Below are positions 6,491 to 13,979 of a stretch of DNA of 15,297 nucleotides, piece by piece. The notes beneath the pieces are model-generated. The model saw only the letters and a program-made list of their open reading frames with translations. It did not search any database and was not told the origin of the DNA. A program made the translations under genes and the position numbers. The DNA comes from an uncultured Saprospiraceae bacterium (GTDB lineage Bacteria; Bacteroidota; Bacteroidia; Chitinophagales; Saprospiraceae), in contig CALGLS010000167.1 in the NCBI GenBank assembly GCA_937959375.1, positions 1-15,297 on the forward strand. The letters are read 5' to 3'. Each line of letters opens with the position of its first letter. Within the stretch, counting starts at the first letter, position 1.

Positions 6491-8836
6491 ATGAAAACTT
6501 TAAGCATAACAGCATTGGCCTTTCTTTTTGTGTTTAACACGCTCACGGCACAAAGTAATCTTCGAATTGGTGAATGGAAATCTCACCTACCTTATAAGTT
6601 GGCGCAGGACATTGCGCAAGACGACTCCAAAATTTACTACACAACAAAATCATCACTCTATACCATCAACAAAGACGATGGTAGTACAGAATTCTTTTCT
6701 AAAGTAGATGGGCTGAGTGACATTGGAACCAATATCATAAGACACGACAAATTCAATGATGTATTAATAATGGTTTATGCCAACAGTAATCTTGATATTA
6801 TCAGTCAAGATGAAATTTTTAATTTGCCATTTATTTTGACTAGTCAAGCGACAGGAGATAAGCGAGTCTATGACGTTTATGTCGATTCAGAAACGGAAAC
6901 TTACATGGCAATGGGATTTGGAATGAAAGTGCTAAATGTGAGAGACAGAGAATTTGGAGATGAGGTACAAGCGGAAATTAAATTTAATAGTGTTACCGTT
7001 TTTAATAACTTTATTTATGCTGCTACGGATGAAGGAATTTATCGAGTAGAGCGAACCGAAACAGTCAACATTCAAGACTTTGGTCAATGGGAATTTCTTG
7101 ATGAGGCAGTTGGCTTTCCAAGTGACTACGCAAGCACCAATTTGATTACATACAAAGACAAACTTTACACAGATGTAAATGGTGTGTTAATGAGTTACGA
7201 TGGGATGTCTCTTGATTCTTTGTATGGAGAAGAAAATTTTAGTGTACGTTTTTTAACTGGGGAAGGAGAGCGTTTGATTGTTGGTATGAGTTGTTGTATT
7301 CCTAGTTCAAGTTGTGCTTGTGACATTTCGTGTAATACAAATTGTGCGGGAAAAGTACTTTTCTTTGACGAAAACGGAAGTTATATCTTATCAGGAGACA
7401 AGTGTGCTAATCGACCTCGCTATGCAATAGAAGATGAAAAAGGACAGATTTGGTATGCAGACGAATGGAGAAATGTACGAAAGGCAACTAGCTATGACGC
7501 TCCTTGTGAGTTGTCTAACTATAATTCTCCTTGGCAAATAAATGTAGCAGATATCGAAATTGTTGATAATGTCGTTTTAGTTGCCACCCAAACATCTGAC
7601 CGTGATCCAACATTTGGAGGAGCCGGCTACTACCAACTTAAAGATGGAGAATGGACGAACTACAATCCAAGCTACAGCCCACTTCTAGAAGACTTAGTAG
7701 GTTATGTTGACGCTGCAATAAATCCATCTAATGGTAATGCATATATTGGAACACTTTGGGATGGGATGATAGAAATGGTCGATGGGGAACCGACTCAACG
7801 TTTTAATGCCGCGAATGCTAATTCACCTCTTGAACCCGCAATTGGAGATGCAAATAGAGTTCGGGTTTCTGGGATTGCATTTGATGAGGACAATAATTTA
7901 TGGGTGGCCAACCACTCTACACTAACGCCTATTTCCGTTCTGAAAAGCGATGGAACCTGGGATAATGATATCATCTCAATCCCAGAAACAGGTCTTCGGT
8001 TTTTAGCAATTGATGGTGCTGGCCACAAGTGGTTTAGCGTAGACGGGGGCTCACAGGCATTACTGGTTTATGACAATGGAGGAACCTTGGATGATAGTAG
8101 TGATGATAGATTAACGCGATTTAATTCAGGAAACTCAGTACTTCCGAATAATACCGTATTTAGTATTACCGCAGATTTAGATGGAGATATTTGGGTTGGT
8201 ACCAATGAAGGAGTTGTGATTTTTGAATGCGGTGGAAATATTTTTGATGGCAGCTGTCAAGGTTCTAGAAGAGTTGTTGAAGTAGGAGGGTTTAATACCT
8301 TCTTGTTGGGGACACAAGAGGTTCGAGCGATTGCAGTAGATGGCGCAAACCGAAAATGGGTTGGTACCAATAATGGTGTGTTTTTGTTCTCACCTGATGG
8401 AAGAACGCAATTGGCATTTTTCGATACGAATAATAGTCCTTTATTCGCGAATCAAATCAACGGGATAGCAGTGAATAAACAAACGGGGGAAGTTTTTATT
8501 GGCACCTCTGCGGGACTAATTTCTTATCAGTCAGATGCACAAGAAGGAGGTGTTGTCAACAGTAAAAATGCTTATGCTTATCCCAACCCAGTTAAGCCAG
8601 GATACGATGGGCCGATAGCAATTAAAGGCCTTGCACGAGATGCGAATGTTAAGATAACCGATGTCAATGGGCAGCTGGTATATGAATCAAAATCTCTAGG
8701 TGGTCAAGCGATATGGGACGGGAGAGATTACAATGGTAGGAAGGTAAGTTCTGGTGTTTATCTAGTGTTTAGTACTAGCACACAAAATATTGAAAACCCA
8801 GATGCGATTGTGACGAAAATCTTGATGTTGAATTAG
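6491..8836 (+). CDS. porZ: PorZ-like T9SS attachment-complex protein (beta-propellers plus sorting domain)
   Basis: The 781-residue product starts with a signal peptide (MKTLSITALAFLFVFNTLTA, cleaved near residue 20) and then IGEWKSHLPY, the typical PorZ opening. Repeated blades such as GLSDIGTNIIRHD, IYAATDEGIYRV, DIWVGTNEGVVIF and KWVGTNNGVFLF indicate two seven-bladed propellers. The C-terminal domain from N693 (AYPNPVKPGYDG... VKITDVNGQLVYE ... WDGRDYNGRKVSSGVYLVF) is a PorZ-type CTD. In Porphyromonas gingivalis PorZ sits on the cell surface, belongs to the attachment complex with PorU, PorV and PorQ, and binds anionic LPS. The same role here is inferred. An unusual cluster of six cysteines occurs at residues 268-285, with another at C305. 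Length matches known PorZ. A small hairpin, TATCC-TTCTT-GGATA (6463-6477), lies just before the start codon. Confidence 0.88.
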   Translation: MKTLSITALAFLFVFNTLTAQSNLRIGEWKSHLPYKLAQDIAQDDSKIYYTTKSSLYTINKDDGSTEFFSKVDGLSDIGTNIIRHDKFNDVLIMVYANSNLDIISQDEIFNLPFILTSQATGDKRVYDVYVDSETETYMAMGFGMKVLNVRDREFGDEVQAEIKFNSVTVFNNFIYAATDEGIYRVERTETVNIQDFGQWEFLDEAVGFPSDYASTNLITYKDKLYTDVNGVLMSYDGMSLDSLYGEENFSVRFLTGEGERLIVGMSCCIPSSSCACDISCNTNCAGKVLFFDENGSYILSGDKCANRPRYAIEDEKGQIWYADEWRNVRKATSYDAPCELSNYNSPWQINVADIEIVDNVVLVATQTSDRDPTFGGAGYYQLKDGEWTNYNPSYSPLLEDLVGYVDAAINPSNGNAYIGTLWDGMIEMVDGEPTQRFNAANANSPLEPAIGDANRVRVSGIAFDEDNNLWVANHSTLTPISVLKSDGTWDNDIISIPETGLRFLAIDGAGHKWFSVDGGSQALLVYDNGGTLDDSSDDRLTRFNSGNSVLPNNTVFSITADLDGDIWVGTNEGVVIFECGGNIFDGSCQGSRRVVEVGGFNTFLLGTQEVRAIAVDGANRKWVGTNNGVFLFSPDGRTQLAFFDTNNSPLFANQINGIAVNKQTGEVFIGTSAGLISYQSDAQEGGVVNSKNAYAYPNPVKPGYDGPIAIKGLARDANVKITDVNGQLVYESKSLGGQAIWDGRDYNGRKVSSGVYLVFSTSTQNIENPDAIVTKILMLN

Positions 8837-8857
8837 GCCGTTGCAATATTAAGTTTA

Positions 8858-8901
8858 ATAGAAGAAGCCCTTGATGAAATTTCATCAAGGGCTTCTTCTA
8901 T
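8858..8901. terminator. 44-base perfect palindrome, bidirectional terminator between porZ and bshA
   Basis: The two 22-base arms (8858-8879 and 8880-8901) are exact reverse complements with no spacer. The core of each arm is GAAGAAGCCCTTGATGAAA or its complement. The palindrome lies between the convergent stops of porZ (8836) and bshA (8928). The hairpin would be very stable on both strands, though the U-rich tail is weak (only the CTTCTTCTAT side). A shared terminator is the simplest reading. Confidence 0.75.
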
Positions 8902-8927
8902 ATAGAGTTATGAATTGCTTCAGTTAA

Positions 8928-10082
8928 TTATTCAACTTCCAAATTGTAGTTGGTTACTGATTTTTGAATGACCTCTTCGTAATACGCTTCATATTGTGGC
9001 AGTACATTTTCTAAGTCAAATCGTTCGGCTTGAGCCAATGCATTTTTTCTAAATTGCTGTAACATTTCGTCATCACTCAACAACTTTATGGCATTAGCAG
9101 CCATCTCTTCTACATTTCCTAGGTCACTTAAAAAACCTGTTTTCCCATGAATGTTTATTTCTGGAAGTCCACCTACATTTGATGAAATTACAGGAACCTC
9201 ACAAGCCATTGCTTCTAGTGCTGCAAGTCCGAAACTTTCACTTCCTGAAGGGATGATAAATAGATCAGATACCGCGAGTAGCTCTTCCACCGCATCTTGC
9301 TTACCTAAAAAACGAATCTCATCACAAAGTCCAATTTCACGGCAGAGTCCCTCCATTTTTTGTCGCTCTGGCCCATCGCCAATAAGCAACAATTTACAAG
9401 GAATTTTTTTGTATACTTTTTCAAAAACTCGAATCACGTCTTCCACTCTTTTTACCTTTCGGAAATTAGATACATGGGCGAGAATACGTTCACCATTTGG
9501 AGCAATCGCTTTTTTGAAATGGTCTTTATCTAATTTCCGAAAACGATCAAAATCAATGAAATTATAAATGACCTTGATTTCATTTTTTATGTCAAATATT
9601 TTTTCTGTATCGCGTTTCAAACTTTCGGAAACGGCAGTTACACCGTCTGACTTGTTAATTGAGAATGCGACCACTGGAGCAAATGCTCCATTCTTACCAA
9701 CTAGCGTAATGTCGGTTCCATGCAGCGTTGTAACAACAGGAATATATCGACCTTCCTGCAAAAGAATCTTCTTAACCATATAAGCAACAGCAGCATGCGG
9801 AATGGCATAGTGCACGTGAAGTAAATCAAGGTTTTCATATTTAACAACGTCTACCAACTTACTGGCCAATGCAGTATCGTAAGGAGGGTATTCAAACAAT
9901 GGGTAATCTGCTGAACTCACCTCATGATAATAAACATTTTCTTGGAAAGTAGTCAGTCGAGCCGGTTGGCGATAGGTGATAAAATGCACCTGATGACCTC
10001 TAGCTGCTAAGCCTTTTCCTAGCTCAGTAGCAACAACACCACTTCCTCCATAGGTTGGGTAACATACAATACCGATTTTCAT
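8928..10082 (-). CDS. bshA: N-acetyl-alpha-D-glucosaminyl L-malate synthase BshA
   Basis: BshA joins UDP-GlcNAc to L-malate, the first step in making bacillithiol, a low-molecular-weight thiol used by Firmicutes, Deinococci and many Bacteroidota. The 384-residue protein is a GT4 glycosyltransferase with the GT-B fold. Visible family features are the N-terminal YPTYGGSGVVATELGKGLA (8-26), HVHYAIPHA (89-97), TTLHGTDITLVG (118-129), YNFIDFDRF (173-181), GDGPE (235-239) and the EX7E element E282/E290 in SESFGLAALEAM. Length is normal. bshB and bshC are not nearby, which is common because the pathway genes are usually scattered. The ATG at 10082 gives the standard MKIGIVCYP N-terminus. Confidence 0.96.
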   Translation of the reverse strand: MKIGIVCYPTYGGSGVVATELGKGLAARGHQVHFITYRQPARLTTFQENVYYHEVSSADYPLFEYPPYDTALASKLVDVVKYENLDLLHVHYAIPHAAVAYMVKKILLQEGRYIPVVTTLHGTDITLVGKNGAFAPVVAFSINKSDGVTAVSESLKRDTEKIFDIKNEIKVIYNFIDFDRFRKLDKDHFKKAIAPNGERILAHVSNFRKVKRVEDVIRVFEKVYKKIPCKLLLIGDGPERQKMEGLCREIGLCDEIRFLGKQDAVEELLAVSDLFIIPSGSESFGLAALEAMACEVPVISSNVGGLPEINIHGKTGFLSDLGNVEEMAANAIKLLSDDEMLQQFRKNALAQAERFDLENVLPQYEAYYEEVIQKSVTNYNLEVE

Positions 10083-10173
10083 AGTTCTTTTTTAGTAACA
10101 ACAAAAAACGAAGATGAGCGCCCGCAAATATTTAATCTAGCGCAGATTATTTTTTGTGTTATACTTAACGATT

Positions 10174-10193
10174 CATTTTACTTTAGTAAAATG
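10174..10193. repeat. 20-base inverted repeat upstream of bshA
   Basis: CATTTTACT-TT-AGTAAAATG has perfect 9-base arms around a two-base centre. On the plus strand a run of six T follows (10195-10200), giving a terminator-like look, but no plus-strand gene precedes it. It lies about 92-111 bases before the bshA start and could be an operator. The rest of the 247-base gap holds only the terminator at 10261-10310. Confidence 0.4.
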
Positions 10194-10260
10194 CTTTTTT
10201 AGCTAATAATGTTTAGGATTCGTTTGAAAAATTCGGGACTATGAACAACTTCGTGTAAAT

Positions 10261-10310
10261 CAATAAAAAACCCAAACTTTTGAATGCTCAAAAATTCGGG
10301 TTTTTTATTG
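10261..10310 (-). terminator. Rho-independent terminator of the T9SS surface-protein gene
   Basis: Outer arms 10261-10273 and 10298-10310 are perfect 13-base complements (CAATAAAAAACCC on the left). An inner stem TTTTGA/TCAAAA closes an ATGC loop, with two mismatches in between. Read on the minus strand it ends in TTTTTTATTG, 20 bases after the stop of the gene ending at 10330. Because the arms are A/T-rich on both sides it could also stop plus-strand transcription. Confidence 0.85.
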
Positions 10311-10329
10311 GAAGTCGATGTCCGGCGAA

Positions 10330-12618
10330 TTACATTCTGATCAACTTCTCTACATGCGTTTCATTATCCATTGATAGGCGGATGAAGTACATCCCGCTAC
10401 TGTAGTTTGTCAAATCTACTTCGTAACTCTCTTCTATTGTGTTAGATGCTTTGGCAGCAAAAACCGTTTGCCCAACCATATTCAATACTTCTACCTTAAG
10501 TTCAACAGGTGTATTAAATGACAAGTTTAAGAATGCACTACCTGATGTTGGATTTGGAGCGACAACAATATCACGTAAGACTTGTACATCATCAGTGCTA
10601 ACAAATGTACCGATTGTTACTTCAACTACATTCATACAACCATTGGCATCCACTACAGTAACGATGTAATCTCCCTGCGCTAAATCAGTCGCGGGATTAG
10701 AGGTGGCACCATTACTCCAAGTATACTCGTAAGGCGCTTGTCCTTGAGTTGGATTAACCATTGCACTTCCATCTTCCGATCCAGGAGTAGCGTCCGTGAT
10801 CACGGTATTTTCTGCAAAGTCAATCGGACAACCAATGATATTGATGTTGTCAACATCTAGCCAGTAGTCACCAGCTCCCCAAGTTGCAAAAAAGCGAACT
10901 TGAATATATTCACCAGCATAAGCGTCTAAGTCAACTAAACGATTCGTCATCACAGCACTAGGCGTATGATTGTTTTGGTCAATAGTAAAAATGGTAGTGA
11001 ACGTTTCACCACAATCATTTGAAATTTGAACATTTAATTCATCACCAGCTAAGGTCGTTGGATCTGTACCAGCACTCCAATCTGTATACCTATAATCGAA
11101 CGTTAAACTGTCACCTGGATTGATTGGTCCAAGAATAGGACTTGTAATCTCAAGATCTGGATCGAAGGAATACATATTGTCAAAGATGACGAAGGAAGTA
11201 TTGTTGTGACCATCACCAACAGTACCGTCGCTTACCCAACCCATTGGAAGGACTGCGTCTTCAAAGTCTTCTACAATTGGAAGAGGTTCAGGGAAGAGAG
11301 AAGCAAGGTTATATGAGGTACTATCATTGAATGCGAATAGCTCACTTGAGAGGTTCGTCCAAGAATTGATTTCAAATATGGTGTTGAAAGCATTTGAATT
11401 GAAGGTCTCAGAAAAGGTATAGGTTACGATTTCGTCAGGATTAACGGTTAAGGGTCCTACGTTTTCTGTTACGATAGGACCATTATCTATTTGGTAAGAT
11501 ACATCAAAACCAGATTGAGCTTGTGTACCAAAATTTCTAATTTCAATAACGATGCTATCCATTTCAGATCCACATAAAGACATATCAGAGTTAGAAACAG
11601 AAGCTACTCCTATGTCAGTAGCCACAGGATTACCTATATAGATGTCATCTATTGCAACACCATCATTTTGGACCGATCCATCAGAATCAAAAGCAAATCT
11701 AAAACGAACATCCGCTTGCTCTGTGTAACCTTGCAAAGTATCTTTAGCAAAGATCCAGCCGTTGGAGTTACCTGCCCAAACTTCACCTAAATCTTGGTTA
11801 GTATTATCGAAGTTATACCAGTTGAGTCCTTGACCTATGGTACCAACTTTATCCCAGGTAACACCACCGTCTACACTTCCTTCTAACCAAGCACCATCAT
11901 AACTAAATTCTGTATCGAAGTTGATAGAAAAACTGATAACCGGATCTACAGTAACGTTAGAGAAGTTCATGCATGGAGATAGGATATAAGAAAGTTCGTT
12001 AGAGCTATGGTCACCACTTAGGTTAGTCACCCAAGCATTATTACCACTGGCTGCTCCAGAGATGTTGGGAGTTGAAGGAGTTCCGAAATCCCAAGTAGAG
12101 TTTTGAACCGTAGGATCATTTTCGTCTACTGACCAACCGTTGACGCTTGATTCGAAGTTATTGTAATATGGAAGAACGCCTACTGTAAGAATATTTTCAA
12201 CCACAAAGTAGGTAGTGTCATTGCTCAAGTCCATATCGCCTTCTAATTGGGTAAATGCAGCAATGGTATATACTCCTTCTGCAGAAAAGTCAAATGGCGC
12301 ATCAAATGTGAATGTGGCTATACTATCTGTACCAAGTACACCGGTGTAGACCCCATCTATAGGTTGTACCACACTACTTGCAACGCCATTCACTGTAAAG
12401 TTTAAAGGTATGAGTGCTTGTGGGTTGAGCCCAAAGTTTTGGATAGTGACTTCAACGGTTTCGTTGCCAAGTCCACATTGAGATTGTGGGGAATTAACCG
12501 CAATAATTCCGACGTCATTTGCGAATTGCGCTTGTATATTGGCCTGAAAAATGCAGCAAAGAGCAAGTATCAGTATTACTTTAATAGATTTATTGAAATA
12601 GGTGTAAAGTACTTTCAT
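10330..12618 (-). CDS. Mosaic T9SS-exported cell-surface protein
   Basis: The 762-residue product has a signal peptide (about 1-30) and domains of secreted Bacteroidota surface proteins. In order: a CARDB-like Ig-type domain (NDVGIIAVNSPQSQCG, about 34-140); a MAM/jelly-roll-like domain (YYNNFESSVNGWSVDE to GVAIDDIYIG, 151-329); a second CARDB-like domain (TDIGVASVSNSDMSLCG, 334-440); a choice-of-anchor-J-type jelly roll (VEDFEDAVLPMGW to WLDVDNINIIG, 449-596); a SprB-type repeat (PYEYTWSNGATS... GDYIVTVVDANGC, about 605-670); and a type A T9SS sorting domain (APNPTSGSAFLNL to EKLIRM, 687-762). It should be secreted through T9SS and attached to, or released from, the surface. No catalytic domain is visible, so adhesion or binding is the likely role. 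It is monocistronic with its own terminator. Confidence 0.88.
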   Translation of the reverse strand: MKVLYTYFNKSIKVILILALCCIFQANIQAQFANDVGIIAVNSPQSQCGLGNETVEVTIQNFGLNPQALIPLNFTVNGVASSVVQPIDGVYTGVLGTDSIATFTFDAPFDFSAEGVYTIAAFTQLEGDMDLSNDTTYFVVENILTVGVLPYYNNFESSVNGWSVDENDPTVQNSTWDFGTPSTPNISGAASGNNAWVTNLSGDHSSNELSYILSPCMNFSNVTVDPVISFSINFDTEFSYDGAWLEGSVDGGVTWDKVGTIGQGLNWYNFDNTNQDLGEVWAGNSNGWIFAKDTLQGYTEQADVRFRFAFDSDGSVQNDGVAIDDIYIGNPVATDIGVASVSNSDMSLCGSEMDSIVIEIRNFGTQAQSGFDVSYQIDNGPIVTENVGPLTVNPDEIVTYTFSETFNSNAFNTIFEINSWTNLSSELFAFNDSTSYNLASLFPEPLPIVEDFEDAVLPMGWVSDGTVGDGHNNTSFVIFDNMYSFDPDLEITSPILGPINPGDSLTFDYRYTDWSAGTDPTTLAGDELNVQISNDCGETFTTIFTIDQNNHTPSAVMTNRLVDLDAYAGEYIQVRFFATWGAGDYWLDVDNINIIGCPIDFAENTVITDATPGSEDGSAMVNPTQGQAPYEYTWSNGATSNPATDLAQGDYIVTVVDANGCMNVVEVTIGTFVSTDDVQVLRDIVVAPNPTSGSAFLNLSFNTPVELKVEVLNMVGQTVFAAKASNTIEESYEVDLTNYSSGMYFIRLSMDNETHVEKLIRM

Positions 12619-12696
12619 GTGCTAATTTTTAATAAATTTCGGAGATTTTCTAGATTTAGGGCGAAGATCTCCAAAGAAAGAGTTCAAATTCAGCTT

Positions 12697-12704
12697 CAAA
12701 AATA
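12697..12704 (-). promoter_or_regulatory. Candidate -7 element for the T9SS surface-protein gene (TATTTTTG)
   Basis: The minus strand reads TATTTTTG, an exact TAnnTTTG match, 79 bases before the start codon at 12618. The predicted leader is about 70 bases. No good -33 element is visible. Confidence 0.4.
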
Positions 12705-12841
12705 GTGAAAAACAACCACATATGTACGTTGCTGGGTTTATGCTTTTATCTGTAAATTGACAATAAGGCTAAACAATTCGGGAAAAAGTGTGTTATCCTC
12801 TTTACCTACAACTTTTATTATTTAAATAAATATTTTTCAAC

Positions 12842-13732
12842 TTGGCTATCTATTCTATAAAGGATTTAGAAAAACTCTGCGGGATCAAGGCCCATACTAT
12901 TCGCATATGGGAGCAGCGTTATGGCCTTGTGGTACCTAAACGTACCAAAACAAATATTCGATATTATCAGGACGAGGACCTCAAGCACTTGTTGAATATT
13001 GTATTTCTCAATAAAAACGGCACTAAGATCTCTATGATCGCCAAAATGAGTAGACAAGAGATAAGCAACCAAGTTTCCAACAATGCGGCAATAGGTGTTG
13101 AAAATGATGTACAATTAAATGCTTTGACTATTGCCATGATTGAGATGGATGAATTGAAGTTTCATCATGTCATTTGCAAAAGTGAAAAGGAAATAGGTTT
13201 TGAAAAGACGATGCTGGAGGTTGTTTACCCATTTTTAGATAAATTAGGCGTGCTTTGGCTTACAGGCTCGGTTTCTCCTGCTCAGGAAAACTTTATGAGT
13301 TGTTTGATTCGTCAAAAAATACTTAAAGCAACCGATGCATTACCTATAAAGAGTGGACGTGGTGTTCGAAAGTTTATGATCTTTTTGCCGGAAGGCGAAA
13401 ACCAAGAACTAAGCCTAATGTTTATGCACTACTTGCTCAAATCTCGTGGTCACCGAGTGATTTATATGGGATTGAATAATTCGGTACAAGATATACAGGA
13501 TGCTTACAGCATACTTCGTCCTTCCTATCTCTTTACAATGGTCTCCGAAACATATGCCCAACAACCTGTTCAAAAGTATGTAGATCAATTAGCAGATACG
13601 TTTCCTGAAAGTCAAGTACTACTATCTGGCTACCAAGTGATGTCTCAAAGTATCAATCGACCAGATAATGTAAAATTACTTGGAAGCCTTGGCGATACCA
13701 TTACTTTCCTTGAAGAGTTAAAACAGCCTTAA
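12842..13732 (+). CDS. MerR-family regulator with degenerate B12-binding-like domain (CarH/LitR type)
   Basis: The 296-residue protein has an N-terminal MerR winged-helix domain (YSIKDLEKLCGIKAHTIRIWEQRYGLVVPKRTKTNIRYY, 4-42), a helical middle domain (about 90-165) and a Rossmann-like C-terminal domain (about 176-292). This is the layout of CarH/LitR, light-sensing repressors that use adenosylcobalamin. Key ligand positions differ: the W-x9-EH motif is W139...E149-N150, and ExHxxG is E186-N-Q188-E-L-S191, so the axial histidine is glutamine. Cobalamin binding is therefore doubtful; this is inference from motifs. The start is TTG at 12842: an in-frame TAA lies at 12827, no ATG precedes the DNA-binding domain, and family members begin at the same point. 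It faces away from the surface-protein gene and sits upstream of a yceI gene. Confidence 0.88.
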   Translation: MAIYSIKDLEKLCGIKAHTIRIWEQRYGLVVPKRTKTNIRYYQDEDLKHLLNIVFLNKNGTKISMIAKMSRQEISNQVSNNAAIGVENDVQLNALTIAMIEMDELKFHHVICKSEKEIGFEKTMLEVVYPFLDKLGVLWLTGSVSPAQENFMSCLIRQKILKATDALPIKSGRGVRKFMIFLPEGENQELSLMFMHYLLKSRGHRVIYMGLNNSVQDIQDAYSILRPSYLFTMVSETYAQQPVQKYVDQLADTFPESQVLLSGYQVMSQSINRPDNVKLLGSLGDTITFLEELKQP

Positions 13733-13888
13733 TTGTTTTTTTCTTAGCTGGAGCATCCACAACAGTCCTATTTAGCAACTTCAACTTTATACCATTTCCA
13801 AGATAGTTATAACGTCAAAAATTGATGTAGTTGGCCTTGTATATTGACCTGCGAAGCGTCTGGGCTATTATTTCCTGTAATACTTAAG

Positions 13889-13908
13889 GGATATTAACAT
13901 TAATATCC
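13889..13908. promoter_or_regulatory. 20-base palindromic operator candidate upstream of yceI
   Basis: GGATATTAA-CA-TTAATATCC is a perfect inverted repeat with 9-base arms and a two-base centre. Its right edge is 11 bases from the -7 box at 13920-13927, so it covers the -33 region of the predicted promoter. This suggests a regulator that blocks or replaces -33 recognition. The adjacent MerR-family regulator is an obvious candidate, but that is inference. Confidence 0.55.
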
Positions 13909-13919
13909 GCTATAAAGTA

Positions 13920-13927
13920 TAAATTTG
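13920..13927 (+). promoter_or_regulatory. Candidate -7 element for yceI (TAAATTTG)
   Basis: TAAATTTG matches TAnnTTTG exactly. Transcription would start near 13933, with a leader of about 47 bases that includes the A-rich stretch AAAGGTAAATCA before the ATG. Confidence 0.5.
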
Positions 13928-13979
13928 CAGTTCTATAACAATCGAACTAATATTTATTCACTCATTCAAAGGTAAATCA

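Larger units (their letters stand above)
13733..13979. other. Intergenic region between the MerR gene and yceI
   Basis: No coding frame is evident. A T-run (about 13736-13743) follows the MerR stop with only a weak hairpin. A 7-bp stem ACGTCAA-AAA-TTGATGT lies at 13812-13828 without a T-tail. The yceI control elements (palindrome and -7 box) occupy 13889-13927. Confidence 0.4.

Noticed and set aside
7286..7350. Frameshift or foreign insert at the PorZ cysteine cluster
   Set aside because: The reading frame continues intact on both sides and base composition is like the surroundings, so I treat it as a genuine loop.
9151..9783. Plus-strand open frames opposite bshA
   Set aside because: Ser-rich antisense shadows of a clear GT4 gene; no initiation signals or known motifs.
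12818..12829. 12-base palindrome TTATTTAAATAA upstream of the MerR gene as an autoregulatory operator
   Set aside because: Composed only of A and T in an AT-rich gap, so expected by chance, and it does not resemble the yceI palindrome.
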